Shown here: in pieces, positions 23,601 through 38,600 of the stretch
Numbering within the stretch: position 1 is the stretch's first letter
How the letters are laid out: each line of letters starts with the position of its first letter
NCBI GenBank assembly: GCA_963678705.1
Contig: OY783215.1
Span: 15,915,740-15,979,739, forward strand
Length of the DNA stretch: 64,000 bases
Reading direction: 5' to 3'
Origin: Panorpa germanica
Lineage: Eukaryota > Arthropoda > Insecta > Mecoptera > Panorpidae
Notes under the pieces: generated by a model
The model's database searches: none
The model's input: the letters and a program-made list of their open reading frames with translations, nothing else
What the model was told of the DNA's origin: nothing
Position numbers and translations under genes: made by a program

Positions 23601-26600
23601 ATCTTTGATTAAATTCCTTCATCTCCGTAAGATATTTAATTACAAGAACAAGGGAGACGGGACTATGAAAAACATGAAATGGAATAACATGGAATCCAAA
23701 GAACAATGTGTCGGCTAGAACTAAGCCTGTAATACTTGTGAATAATGTAGTATAAGTAATTATCCCTTGCCGTGAGCAGATTATATGGCTTAGTGATTCA
23801 CTATTTAATAACAGATGGCGCGCGTGAGGAGGGGTTGTCACTTTATTATAAATATTAATTGTGTCATTAAAATCCTATTGCTTATTAGTAAATTTTATTA
23901 GTAAATAGTAATATTTGTTTAAATTTATTCGATATTTACATTGCGAGAAAACACATTTGAAATTATAAAAAGAAAAAAATGTTTTTATGGCAAAAAAGTA
24001 GCACGACAGACTACTGTGTCTTTGAGTTCGTTCAACGGATCAGAGTTATATTTTCTGGGTTTGGTTATTATCAAATTAAGTTGATTATATACCTACATAA
24101 TCGTAGACTTATTAGACAGTGGTGTAGTCCACTTATGTGAGGCCAATATAGTAGGAGGTCGTGAGTAGCATCGGAAATAGGCCGACGTTAAATAAATTAA
24201 ATTTAAAAAAATTGGAAAAATTGGGCTAGAAAGTTTTATATATGGGCTAACTTTGGTACCTAATTTACGAATCGAAAAAAGAAATTCCAAATTTTGAAAA
24301 AAAGTTGGTCAAATAACGAATAAATTGAAAATATTTTGTTAAAAAAAATATATTTTTGTAGTCCATTTGCATGAAAAATTATTTTATTTTTGAACGAGTT
24401 CAATATTTCAATTTGAAAATAGAATTAAAATTTGAATTGAAATTACGAATTATTTCGTTGGATTCAAATCATACACACTAAAAACGGGGGTACACTCTGG
24501 TAGTAGTTGTAATATGGTGAACCATATAATGCCAGATTGAAAAGATTTTATTGTATTTAGTTTTTTCCAGTGTCAATCTCTATAATATAACTTCAATCTA
24601 TCCTGAGTTAATTTTTAAAAATAACCTCTAATAAAATATAATTGTTTGTTTTCGGTTTCGGTTTGTAGTGCATGGTAGGTGACCTCTATTTAATGACCTC
24701 ATAATCCTTATGAAGGGATATTTCGTTTCTATTTAATAATACGAATATGCTGTTTTAATCTAATTGCTCTTTAAACAAATTGAATTTACAGTTTGAACAG
24801 TTTTGCACGTCATCAAATTTACATATGGCGTTCTCTAACATGGTTTCAGTATGTGCAATCCTTAATTCTTCTTTAATTACTTATAATTAGTCCAACTGAA
24901 TGCAGAATTAAATGAATTAAATGTCATGCAATGTAGAATACATTGTACATTCATTATTTTTTAAGTAGAGACAAAGCAAAAGAACTTTTTAATGATCAAA
25001 CAAATAAAATGCAGTCTGGCTCATTAAAATTAAGGCACATGCTTTTAGGTGTAGTTCATATCATAGGACAGAAGTGTTGACGTAACCTTGTAGGGACCGT
25101 ACAAGGTCATTATTGCTTTTTAAAGTTTCCTAAGTATTTTTTTATTTAAAAAGAAATCAGCGGACGTTTTACATGAATTCACGATCAATAAGAGATTATG
25201 TTGTGTAAACAATTTCATAAGAAACTTTTTTAATAATATTTATGAAATATACATACACTGTTAAAAATGTTCCTAAAATTAATACAAAGTTAATTAATTT
25301 AACAGTTAACAAATTGTAAATTAAAATTAGGACTCGGATGTATTTATTAATTTTAAGATTCATTTTTCTGAATTATAATAAACTCAAGTTTACCTCCGTC
25401 GCAAGCGACGACTGTCTTTTGTGTTTGAATTGAATTTCATTTCAAATTCCATTTCAATATCCATTTTTTAACAAAATATAAAATATTTTTAATTTATAAA
25501 TTATTTGATCAACTTGTTTTCAAAATTTGTAGTTTTTTTTCGATTTGTAAATTACGTACCAAAACTAGCACACATAACAATTTTCAACTTTCTAGAACAA
25601 TTTTTTCCCTTTGAAAAACCCCCGTGCCCCCAAATAAAATTTTAAAATTTTAAAGTTTTTTTCATCAATTAGATACTTAATTATTACACAATTCAAAATT
25701 TGAATTTGAATTGAATTTTCTTCAAAGCTCCCTGCCGGGCCCCCAATTAGTAGTTGAATGTAGTGTGACACCGACCTTATATTTATTATTCCAACTTTTC
25801 GGTTTCCTAAAATAGTACGAGCTTTTTATCTCTTAATAATTTCGTTGTTGTTATTTAACATTTATTATTCAAAATAATTGAAATGCAGAAATATTTGAAA
25901 AACAGATAATATCCGATGTAGATATATGATGTGTTTTTCGCAAACTAAATATAGGTCACACAGATTCAAGTGCTGTTGCATTATTTTATTACAGCTTTTG
26001 TTTTAATATCTCACTGTAGAGTATACCATGCAATCCTCACACATACCCGCCGCGAAGATACTGCTGCATCTATATGCTGATCTATCGCCTAGCATCTGGC
26101 TTTAATGACTGTGTGTTTGCATTGGCGATTAGGATATGCGATATTTATGCTCACGATTTATATCAATCTGTACTTTATATTTAAGTTACTTACTTACTAC
26201 TTAGTTAAATAAAAGAATAATGTATTTTTGTAACAGTTTTGCCACTCGCTGCATAACATACTCGTATTTAGATCCGTTTAGACTCGTCTATCGATTTGTA
26301 TACCAGCACGAATGTGAGAATGAATTACTTTGTTTATGGTTAGAATTTTTTTAAATTTCTAGATGTTAAAATAGGTACATACTCATTGTTCATAAACGCA
26401 TACAATATTCATATTTATATATCAATATCTTGCCTTTATTTTTAATTAATGTTAGTTTTAAGATTTCTATGTTTTAATTCATTTATAGTTTATGCCTATT
26501 TGTTTTTATACACACATATATACTTCTCGCTTTGGGCAAACGATACTATTTCTTATGTAAACATCCTTTGTTTATATGAGTCACTTCTCTAGGGTTCGAC

Positions 26601-29600
26601 ACTACGTAAATGTTTTCGATTCCTTCTTATTAACTCAAACCTGGAACGTAACGCACGCTTTAACCTATTAGTGCATTTACAAAAAATAATAATTACACAT
26701 ATTATTATACATAACTAAAACCGCGAGTTACATTTACTTAGTGTCGTAACTAGTATTTTTATCAATTAAAATATTTAATCAATTTATATGTAATTCAGTA
26801 GTGTAGTTTTAAAATAAATGTAATCTAAAAAAGTTCTGATGTTTTGCTGTGTCTTTTGATATAAATAAAAAATTGTTATTAATTAATTAATAACAAAAAG
26901 GTCCTTCATAACAAATTGTGCGCACCCTAAGCTATTGAAAGGAACTGAGCGACATTTGCCGTTCGAGAACTTGGAAACCGCTACCAGATTGCAGATAAGC
27001 CCACAGCCTGCTTATAGATCTACAAAGGTCCAAACTCCCCAAACATTTTGGTCCTTCGAGCCGGATATTCATCAGCAAGGTGAACATACCAGCAAAAAAC
27101 CTCCTTTTTGCGCCCAATTTTCATCAAAAACTACGCAGCAAGTTGCAGCCATTTTGGGTTCAACTTCGAACAAAGAACTTCACACGCCAGTGGTGGTCAA
27201 GGTATTCCTGAACATTCTTATAAATTCCACCTATCCTTAATATTATCTCTATTTTGGGTTTTTCATTTACATTTTATTTTTATACACTTTTACATATATT
27301 ACGTTTTAGTTGTTAATGCATTATTTCAAGGTGTTTGGCCATCAATGAATATTTTTAACATTCATTACGTCATTCGTGCGTCTCACTCACATAATTTATT
27401 ATTGTTTATGTGAGTTCTGTTGAACTTGATAAGCCGTTCGCTCGTATATTCCAGTCATTTAACGTCACTACTAGACTATGACTGTTCTGTTTAAGAGCAA
27501 CGTATTTCGTGTTATTTGGACACATCCTCTTGCCTCGTTTAATCTAGTCATTTAACGCCTTACTAGGCTATGACTATTTTTTAGAGCTCGTATTTCGTGT
27601 TATTTGGACACAACTTTTGCCGTTTATACTTCAGTCATTTAACGTTCTACTACTGGACTATGACTGGGTAGGGCATATATACCATTGTAAACGTTTGAAT
27701 ATACATTCAAACTAACCTATTTGTGTGTTATCGAACACAGGGTTCGTATTACGTCTGTTACGTAATAGCCCACAACTAATATTATTTCGAACAATAATAT
27801 ATACATTAAATCATTTTTAAATATACATTTAAAAAGAGTTCGTAAAAATTATTTAAAGCTCCATTCACAATGTCGTTAAAAACTTTAAATACAAAAATAC
27901 ATCAAATCAAATTATCATTAAAACAATGCAGCCAGGCAATTGAAAATATTGATATAACAGATTCATCCACGTACGATGTGGAAGAAATAAAAATTTGTTA
28001 TAAACAATGGCAGCCATTAATGTCTTCAATTAATAAAATTCATACACAAATGCGCGAATTAACTGAAGATCAAGCTGAAATAGATCGCATTGATAGCGAA
28101 AATAATGATTTCTATACACAATACAGTAATATAGGAAAAATTATCAATAAAATTATTTCAGTTTCTGAATCACTTGCAATTCAGACAGTAGCTACACCTG
28201 ATATAAAGCCATCAGTATTTTCAGATGAAGACATGCACTTGTCAAGCATTAACGTTCCAACGTTTTCCGGAAACATAGAACAATGGGATGAATTTAAAGC
28301 CACGTTTGAAAGCTTGGTTCACAATCAAGTTAAATACTCTAACTTTAAAAAATTACACATCTTACGTCGTTCGTTGAAAGATGAGGCATTTGATACTATT
28401 GCATCGGTGCAATTAGATCCTAACAATTATCAACTATGTTGGGATTTGCTAGTGACTGCGTACGATAATAAAAGAAAAATGATTTCACATCACCTTAATT
28501 CTTTTCTAAAAATTCCTGCTATTACCTCTGAGAGTAGTAATAAATTAAGAGCTACTGCAGCTTTAATTAGAAAGCACGTCAAGGCTTTGGAAAATATTAT
28601 TCCGGAGGAAAATAGATGGAATCACATAGTGTCAATATTAATTTCTAAAAAACTAGATTCTGAAACAAAAAAGCATTGGCTAGCTTCAGACATTTCTAAA
28701 ACTGACTATCAGGAAATTGATACTATGCTTTCTTTTATTCTCGAGCGTGCTCACGAGTTAGATGAACACAATTGCGATTCTAATGTTACGCACAAATCCA
28801 GACCTCATAAATCCCTTTTAGTTTCACAACGCGACAAATGCCTGTTTTGCAATAAAGATCACAGTATAAGACATTGTAATAATTTTTTAAAACTCAACAT
28901 AAGGGCTCGAATTAACGAGATCCGAAGAAGACAGCAGTGCCTAAATTGTTTGAGCAAAGGTCACACTATTAACAGCTGTACTTCAAAATACAGTTGCATT
29001 ACTTGCAACAAAAAACACCATTCATTGCTACATATTGAAACAGAAGATTCGGATACTTCTGTTCCTACAGCTAGCACTTCTAACGCTTTGACTGCGCATG
29101 TCAATCAGACGAATCAAGTAATACTTTCGACCGCTTTGGTAAGCATTCTTGATAAAGACGGTAAGCCAATTATCGCTCGCGCTCTTCTTGACAATGGTAG
29201 TCAAACTAGTTTCATTACCAATCGTTTAATTAGAAAATTAAATATTCCTACCAAACAATCGCACGTGGTAATTTCGGGAATCGGTAATTCGGAAACTAAA
29301 ATAAATAAGCAGGTAAAAATCGCTTTACATTCTGCAAATACAAATTACAAAACATTTGTAAACTGTCTCATAATAGACAAAATAACTGATAATATTCCAC
29401 ACACTACATTGGATATTAACAATCTATCAATACCCTCTAATATAAAACTAGCGGATCCTAGTTTTAATAAACCACAATCGGTGGATTTATTATTGGGTGC
29501 CGATATATTTTGGAAACTCCTACGTGTTGGCAATACAAAGCTTTTTAATAATCGATTAAATTTGCAACGTACTTCCTTGGGTTGGATAGTTACCAACTAT

Positions 29601-32600
29601 AAAGTTAAAACTAACAACAACAATGCTCATTGTTACCACGCATCTTTACAAACTCAAATGTCCAAGTTTTGGGAAATTGAGTCTGTTAAGGAATGTAGTT
29701 CTTTAACGGTAGAGGAACAGGCGTGTCAAGAACATTTCAATAAAACTACCACTCGCGATTCCGATGGTAGATTTGTAGTAACTTTACCACTAAAATTGCC
29801 TGCATCAATGCTAGGAGATTCCAAGACGGCCGCTACTAAACGCTTTCTATCACTTGAAAGAAAATTTGCTAATAACGAGCAATATAAGTCCATGTATTCT
29901 GCGTTTATCCATGAATACATGCAATTGGGTCACATGTCTCTTAACCCAAATCAGACCTCGTCTGAACCCTCGTACTTTTTACCACATCACGGTATAATAA
30001 AATTAAGTAGTACCACAAGTAAGTTGAGAGTGGTCTTTGACGGCTCTATGTCAAGTAGCACAAACACGTCGCTTAACTCTTTACAAGCGAATGGGCCGAC
30101 CATTCAAAATGACTTATTTACTATCTTAACAAAATTTCGTCAATACGAATATGTAGTCGTAGCAGACATTGCAATGATGTACCGACAAATACTGGTACAC
30201 CCATCTCAAAGAAATCTTCAACAGATTCTTTGGAGGGATAGCCCAGACGACAAATTACAATCTTATCAGTTAAACACTGTAACTTACGGTACATTATCTG
30301 CAGCTTATCTTGCAATAAGAAGCCTAACGCAGCTAGGCTACGACAATACAACTGCACATCCAAATGCTGCAAACACAATCATCAATGATTTCTATGTTGA
30401 TGACATGCTGACTGGGTCAAATGATCTAGCAGAACTTAAACAACGCTGCAATAAAATTATTGAAATTTTAAGCAGTGCAGGATTCAATCTACGTAAATGG
30501 ATATCCAATGATCCTGCTGTATTAGTCGACTTGGATAATACAACAAACGACAAACATTTCTATATCGAACACGGTGATATAGAACATTTCAAAACTTTAG
30601 GTGTCAAATGGAACTCTGAAACAGACTGTTTCAAATACAGTATTGCACATTTTGATCCACCTGCTAAACTAACTAAACGAAATATTTTATCATTTATTGC
30701 TAAAATTTTTGATCCACTTGGATTACTATCGCCTTGTGTCATACCTTTCAAATTAATGATACAACAATTATGGCTAGCTAACTTACATTGGGACGACGAA
30801 GTTCCAGAACATTTAGCAAATATTTGGACTGCTTTAATAAAACAATTGCCAAGCTTAAATAACGTATCTATACCGCGAAAGTCATTAATCAGTAATTTCG
30901 AAACCATTGAAATTCATGGCTTTTGTGACGCTTCAGAACGTGCATACGGTGCTTGCATATATTTTAAAAGCACTAATAATGAAAATATTTCTAAAACAAC
31001 GTTATTACATTCAAAATCTAAAGTATCGCCTTTAAAATCGTTAACAATTCCATGCTTGGAATTATGTGCAGCATTGTTGCTGTCTAGAATGACTAAAAAA
31101 TTGTTGTCAATAATATCTGTACCGGTAAATCGCATAATTCTTTGGTCTGATTCAGTTATTGTACTATCATGGCTTAAATGCATACCTAACACCTTAAAGA
31201 CTTTTGTAGCAAACCGTATTTCCGAAATTCAAACAGACATGAATTCCATCACTCAATGGCGTCATGTGCGTACTGAATATAATCCAGCTGATTTGATTTC
31301 GCGAGGTATTCTTGCTAGTAATATAATTGATTACAATTTCTGGTGGCAAGGTCCAGACTGGTTATCGCAATCAGAAAGTTCATGGCCTGAAAGTAATTGT
31401 ACTGTAAAATGTTTACCTGAAACGAAATCAATTATATTGTCGAATCATTCCATAACCAAATCAAATCCTATATTTGATACATTTTCAAGCTTAAGAACTC
31501 TCAATAGAGTCACCGCGTATTGCCTACGTTTTATACACAACTGTAGAAACAAACAAAATAAGGCAAACGGCATTTTAACGGTTACAGAATTACAAGATTC
31601 AATGCAACTTCTTGTGAAGTTAGCACAAAAAGAACATTTTGCGTCTGAATTAAAAGCTCTAAAGTGTAACGTACCTTTAGCAAATAAAAGCACATTGCTT
31701 TGTCTCAATCCCTTTCTCGACGATAACGACATCATTAGAGTAGGTGGCAGACTAAAATATTCAAATTTCGAATTTCACAGACGGCATCCTATTGTTCTAC
31801 ACAACAAACACAAATTAACAACGCTGATAATGGAGAAGGAACACCTGAGATTATTTCATCCAGGCCCTCAAAAATTATTATTCAGCATAAGGGACCAATA
31901 TTGGCCCATTAAAGGCATTTCGTTAGCAAAAAACATCGTACATCGCTGTGTGACATGTTTCCGACAAAAACCGCGTTTTCCATCACCAAAAATGGGTTCT
32001 CTTCCATTTGCAAGAGTTTCTTTGGACTTTCCGTTCAAAGACACCGGCGTCGATTATGCTGGCCCTATCATGGTCAGAAACAAATATGGCCGAGGTAGTA
32101 AACTATTAAAATCTTACATTTGCTTATTTATCTGCTTCGCAACAAAGGCTATACATTTAGAATTGGTTACTGAACTTACGACTCAGTGCTTCTTAGCTGC
32201 TCTGAATCGATTCATATCGCGCAGAGGCAAACCTAATATCATTTATTCTGATAACGGCACAAACTTTGTTGGCGCCAGCCGGGCCTTAGGTAAATTTTTA
32301 TCGGATGGAAATAATGCAAAAACAATTGAAACTGTGGCTTCTGATTTAACCATTACATGGAAGTTCATTCCACCATACTCGCCTAGTTGGGGAGGTTTGT
32401 GGGAGAGTAACATCAAGTCCACAAAAGCACATCTTAAACGCGTCATACAAAATAATCACTTTACTTTCGAAGACACTTACACATTGCTAACCCAAATAGA
32501 GGCAATACTCAATTCTCGCCCTCTTTATCCCGCTTCCAATGATCCTAACGACCTAGTTCCCATCACACCTGGACACCTGCTAATAGGACGGCAGTTTACT

Positions 32601-35600
32601 AGCATCGCTCCTGCAGAGGACGCTCCAATCAATCTTAGCAGAATGCAGCGCTTCGCACAACTTCAGGACTGCATTCAAAACTTCTGGAAACGCTGGTCGA
32701 ATGATTATCTTGGACACTGCAATCAACTTTCAAAATGGAAAACTTCTACAGGTGTTGTACCGCAGCCCGGAAGTTTGGTTTTAATCAAAGAACCTAATCT
32801 ACCTCCATCACACTGGATGTTGGGTCGCATTGTGAAAGTGAGTGTCAGTGATGATTTAACGGCTCGTCTAGCCACTATAAAAACAATCAAAGGCGAATTA
32901 AAACGTCTAGTGCGACATCTTGCTCCACTACCAATCGAACATTAATTGAAACTTTGATAACATATCCCAATTTCAACGCCCGGGAGAATGTTCATAAACG
33001 CATACAATATTCATATTTATATATCAATATCTTGCCTTTATTTTTAATTAATGTTAGTTTTAAGATTTCTATGTTTTAATTCATTTATAGTTTATGCCTA
33101 TTTGTTTTTATACACACATATATACTTCTCGCTTTGGGCAAACGATACTATTTCTTATGTAAACATCCTTTGTTTATATGAGTCACTTCTCTAGGGTTCG
33201 ACACTACGTAAATGTTTTCGATTCCTTCTTATTAACTCAAACCTGGAACGTAACGCACGCTTTAACCTATTAGTGCATTTACAAAAAATAATAATTACAC
33301 ATATTATTATACATAACTAAAACCGCGAGTTACATTTACTTAGTGTCGTAACTAGTATTTTTATCAATTAAAATATTTAATCAATTTATATGTAATTCAG
33401 TAGTGTAGTTTTAAAATAAATGTAATCTAAAAAAGTTCTGATGTTTTGCTGTGTCTTTTGATATAAATAAAAAATTGTTATTAATTAATTAATAACAAAA
33501 AGGTCCTTCATAACAAATTGTGCGCACCCTAAGCTATTGAAAGGAACTGAGCGACATTTGCCGTTCGAGAACTTGGAAACCGCTACCAGATTGCAGATAA
33601 GCCCACAGCCTGCTTATAGATCTACAAAGGTCCAAACTCCCCAAACACTCATATAAGCTATATGTATCTATTAGCTTTTTGTGCAAAAGTTGAACTAAAT
33701 ATACACAATAGCGATTTAAATTTGTTTTCTATTTTTCCCCTTAATTTTTAGCAATTATTTTTAAGTTACAGAATTGGTACTAGCACTGTATTACAATTTC
33801 CTATATAAAAAATAGAAAATTAACATCAGAATTAGGCCGTCTGCACACGGGTCGACTGATTGCAAACTAGTCGCGCCACGAAGTTTCCAACGAAAATGAA
33901 AAACGAGTCATATCGAGCCGTGTTTCGTGACTCTATAGAATTTTTAAGTATAACATAATGGTGGATTTTATTGTGTCGTATCTGTATGTATGTATGTATG
34001 TCACCGAAGTCACCATCAAAAGCATGCAACGTAATTGCCCTGCGACCAAGAAACACAGTCGTTCAGAACGTGTTCAAAACCAATTTCAAATCAGTTTAGT
34101 TTCGTTCGTGCCCGTGTGTGTTCTCTCACTCGTATACTCTTACCTTTATGTACTTTAAAAAATATATATTTAATTTATTTATCGTCGTTCTATTTGCGAT
34201 GCTGTGTCCTACCACCGACTATTTCATACTATGTTGGCAGTTTTTATGGTGTCCTAGCCTTTATGTGTGAACTATACCAGTGCCTAATGAGTTTATAATT
34301 TTATGAGCATATAAACAAATAAACTTTAATACAACCCAATTCAGAAAATATTACGATGGTCTGGAGATCCAACTTGAAGACCCAGTAATCTCTGGACGAC
34401 AAGCATCAATGCTCTCGTCTTCAATTCCAACCTGTTATATAATAGAGATGGTATTCATAGAAGGGAAGAGGGTAGGAATCGAACATGACGTTAAAGAATT
34501 AGTAATTTTAGATTTGAATTATTAACATCTTCTATAATATTGTGACTTATTAAAAACTAATTGTACATTTGATGTTCTGATAACTTTATTAATATGTAGT
34601 AAATTCTCATATTTTTAAAGGGTGGCAATTAAATGATAGTTTATCTTATTACCCGTAAAATTTCTCTATTATCTTTCTCAAAAATTAATTAAATTCTTAA
34701 TTACCTACATTGTTCATTATCTCTGGGTTTAGTAATTTAAACATAGTATAAATGGATGCTAATTATAAATGCTAAAAGTAAAAGCCGTTGTTATTCGGCG
34801 TAAGTTGGTCCCATACCCATGCCTTGTGTACACAAAACCAATCTTTAATTGATTATCGTAAGCAATGATGGTACTCGTACCGTCGTACTGTCGTGACGGT
34901 CGTAACGCGCACCAAGTTCCGTGAAATCATCCTTCGATAACTGTTATCTGACTGCAAATATTTGCATAATGTAAAAATAAGTACACTGCAATTGAAAATA
35001 CAATAAATTGTAGCAATTCACTAATATTTGAAGTTGTTGTTTACCATTCGTATTTATACAAAGCAAAAACATATTTTTCTCGGTATTTTTTATGAAACTG
35101 ATTTAAGCATTTCAAACTGCAAAGTGTCTATACAATATTTATTTTTATAGCTTATAAACAAGTCCATACCTTCGACTTGATCCATGGCCATTGATAACAT
35201 TAAACAGTGAATTACTCCACCCATAAAAACTTTTGCCACTTGTTGTACCTCCTTATGAGTGGATTAGAATTGGAATAACAACATCTACTAGTGTTGTGGT
35301 ATGCCATGGTGCGGATAGTGGAGTTTGTGTGACTTTGCCTGCCTTTACGTGGATAGTACGGACTTGGAAGTTCGCTCTAGTCGCTAATGCATGGCAATGG
35401 CGCGTCGTGTAATAATTGGAATTAGTCCGCACTCTGAAACTCCTGTTTAGTCGGCGCGAAGTACTCTACAATTATTGAGTATTTAACCAATATAGTTTGA
35501 ATTGCAACACCGTAATTAATGAGAATACTTTGTTCTAACCTCAAAATACAATACAGTACACACGGTAGTAGTGGAAAATTTCCCAAATCCATGAGTTACT

Positions 35601-38600
35601 TGAATGTGTCAAATGTCAAACAATTAAAATACAGTGTGTTAGTTTTTTGTAGTGGGTTAATTTATTAATTTAATTGTAATTATTTAATAACAAGTGTAAA
35701 TTTTTAAGTGTTTAAGTGAATAAATTTTGTTATGTCGCATTTATCGCATTTCTAAATTTGTACGACGAAGTGTCGGTGTGGTAGCCAAGATTGTTTATCG
35801 TTGGCGCAATTTATCTGAGTTTAAACCTAATCTTTAAAAAATTTACTCTGAAAGAATTGAGTCTGTTATAAATGTATATTAGAAATAATGGAATCTGAGA
35901 TGTTGCAAAGAGGTCGCTTGAAAATTATTGAAATATACGGGCACCCGGGAAGAAAGGGGCACAATCCATTTGCTTGTATACTCATAAAATGTTAGATGTT
36001 AGCCCCTAAATTTAATTCTGTGCAAAATTTCATGAAGCTATTACGAGCCATTAGTGATATTATTTCATATGTGAGTTAAAGTTTAATTTGAGCATAACTG
36101 AAGTATAATAACAAAATGGATTTCTTAATTCCTTTTTTGTCAATAGACTGATGCCAGTTAACAAACGAAAAATGTAACTGAGGTATTTTGCTTGATTAAG
36201 CTACAGTTATGTTCTGAACAAATATGATAACTAGATTAACGTGAAACATTACTTCATGGTTATATAGTTAGATATAGATGGCAACATTGTACTAAAATGA
36301 CAATCGATTTACAAATTTGTACTAGCACTCCATGTTTTCAAATATAAAAACGTTAATAACTTTGCACACGATTGAGCTATTTAAACTATATAAACTTTAG
36401 GAGTCCGATAAATGTTCAAGCTTTGTTTATAAATAGATCATTAATTAGTATATCAATTATTTTCTGTTAATATTTTTATACGCTCAATTAACTCAGAATA
36501 AAAAAATCGGCTTTAAAAGTTTCACCGTTTTTCTTTTTTGGTCTCACCCATAATAATATGAAGTAGCAATTTGTATAAGAGCTTTGTTTTTGAACTAATT
36601 ATGATATTGCTCATTTCTATTTATGCATATTAGTCGGGTCCACGCATTCTACCCTAAGGTCGACACTTTCGTTTCTTGGTACCACTGATAATGTGAAAAT
36701 ATTATCACAGATAAATTTGTATTAAGTATACTCGTATACACTTTTATGGTATACCAAAAGAAGGAATCTAATTCGGTGGCCAGTTGACGCCATCAAAACG
36801 AGAAATGTTATCGGAACGTTATTTTGAACAATATTTCATAATTTAGACTACATATGTCATATTTCAGATGTCAAACTGACACTTGTGATAAATGGCGGCA
36901 AATTTAAAACAGCCTGCTCTTATGAATGTACCCTTTATTTCAATTGTGTTATATAATAAACAATGGTTTTAATTTTTCTTTTAATATCTAACAATACATA
37001 TAAAACACAGGCATTCCCAAGCAAATGTCTCTGCGTGATACATCCGTTAATTAAGCTTACTAATTATAATTTATTAAAATTTTAAATTTACTAGATCTAA
37101 TTATGTAAAAATAATGTGAATATTATTCCATCTAAGGCGTACTAGTGGTCATTATCTTATAAAAACGTATTTTTTAACCAATCTATTACATAAGCAATTT
37201 TACATTTTCTCACAAAAAATGATAGCTCACATAAATTTATAAAATATGAATTTAGGTGTTTTTTATTTATTAATGCGTTACGTAAGTAAACACGTATTTT
37301 AAATTAAATATTTTGTTTACTGATTATATTTTTTTTATCTGTTTGTCTGACCTTGGGGCTCGTGCATCATGCCATCATGCCATCGTGCCCATCAGGACTT
37401 GCTTTAGGTTTGCCAAACTTGTTCCTCTTATCCATACTCATACTTAATCCTCGTTAACACTTCTATTTTAGTCGGGCTTCGGTCGTGAATAGAATAACAT
37501 TCACCAACTGGTTTTTAAAATAGTATATTAATAAATACTAATTATGACCCCACTTCTCACATATTGTTCATAACATCATGGTTTTGACATTACTTTACAA
37601 AATTTTATCTTACTGTATTGCATAAAAAGCATTATTGATGTCAGAATACTCTTACACTGGAATCAACTATTTGCGACCTCCGATTTCTTTCAGAAAGGTG
37701 TATTCACAGTAGCACACTTAGGCCATCTGCACACGAGTCGACTGATTGCAAAGTAGTCGTGCAACGAAGTTTCCAACGAAAACGAAAAACGAACCATGTC
37801 GAGCCGTGTTTCGTGACTCTATAGAATTTTTAACAATAGCATAATAGGTTTTATTGTGTCGATTTCTGAGGTATTTGTATGTATGTATGTATTTAAATAC
37901 TTTTGAATAACATTTGTGCACATCTCTGCTCATGATGTCACCATCAAAAGCATGCAACGTAATTACCTTGCGACCAAGAAACACAGTCGCTGAAAACCAA
38001 TATCAAATCAGTTTAGTTTTGTTCGAGCAGTGTGTGTTCTCTCATTCGTATACTCGTGCGTTCTCTCACTAACAACACAGTTCCATTCTCATTCGGTTCG
38101 GGCAGATTTGGGGTTCGAGTTTGCTTTCAGTCGACCCATGTGCGGACGGCTTTAGAAGTATGTATTGCATACATAGAGATATAAGAATAGAGTGCGTAAA
38201 GGGTACGGCCGTGTGTAAGAGGAAGCGATAAAAGCAAAAAGAGAGATAGCTGCCAAGTGTCCTATTTGTCTCTTTCTAACCGAACCGCTGCTGCTGGCTT
38301 GGTTTATTGGCGATGAGATAGGGGGTAAGCAATCAGATGCAGTGCTCGGCTAGAAAGAGGCACATAGGACTTTCGGCAGTTATCTCTCTCTTTGTCTTTA
38401 TCACAATATTCAGCCTCTGGCGCACTCTATTCTTATACCTCTATGATTGCATACGTTCGTATTCATAATATAGTTCATATGTATGTAGATCAAAAGAACC
38501 TTACATTTATGCATGTGTTAGACGTATCCGAACGAGGCTGAGAAACATACAATATACATATAAAGGAAGGACGGCACTTTGATCTACATACGTATGAGCC

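Larger units (their letters stand above)
26387..33647 (+). mobile_element. Complete BEL/Pao LTR retrotransposon
   Basis: A 7.26-kb element with two 659-bp LTRs that look identical base for base, each starting TGTTCATAAACGC and ending CCCCAAACA, flanked by the 5-bp duplication CTCAT. It has a tRNA-Tyr-type primer site, an 800-bp leader with repeated stem-loops, one long Gag-Pol frame (27870-32945) and a purine tract (CGGGAGAA) directly before the 3' LTR. The integrase lies after RNase H and the protease is A17-like with DNGS, which is the BEL/Pao arrangement. No env-like frame is present. It is inserted in the sense direction in intron 2 of the AMPK gamma gene. Confidence 0.95.

Noticed and set aside
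29345..32446. Minus-strand open frames inside the BEL/Pao element
   Set aside because: Antisense shadows of the Gag-Pol frame.
33832..37984. Minus-strand frames starting M-F-L-G-R in the MITE copies
   Set aside because: They reflect the shared MITE sequence; they are not conserved in length and include the terminal repeats, so they are not genes.
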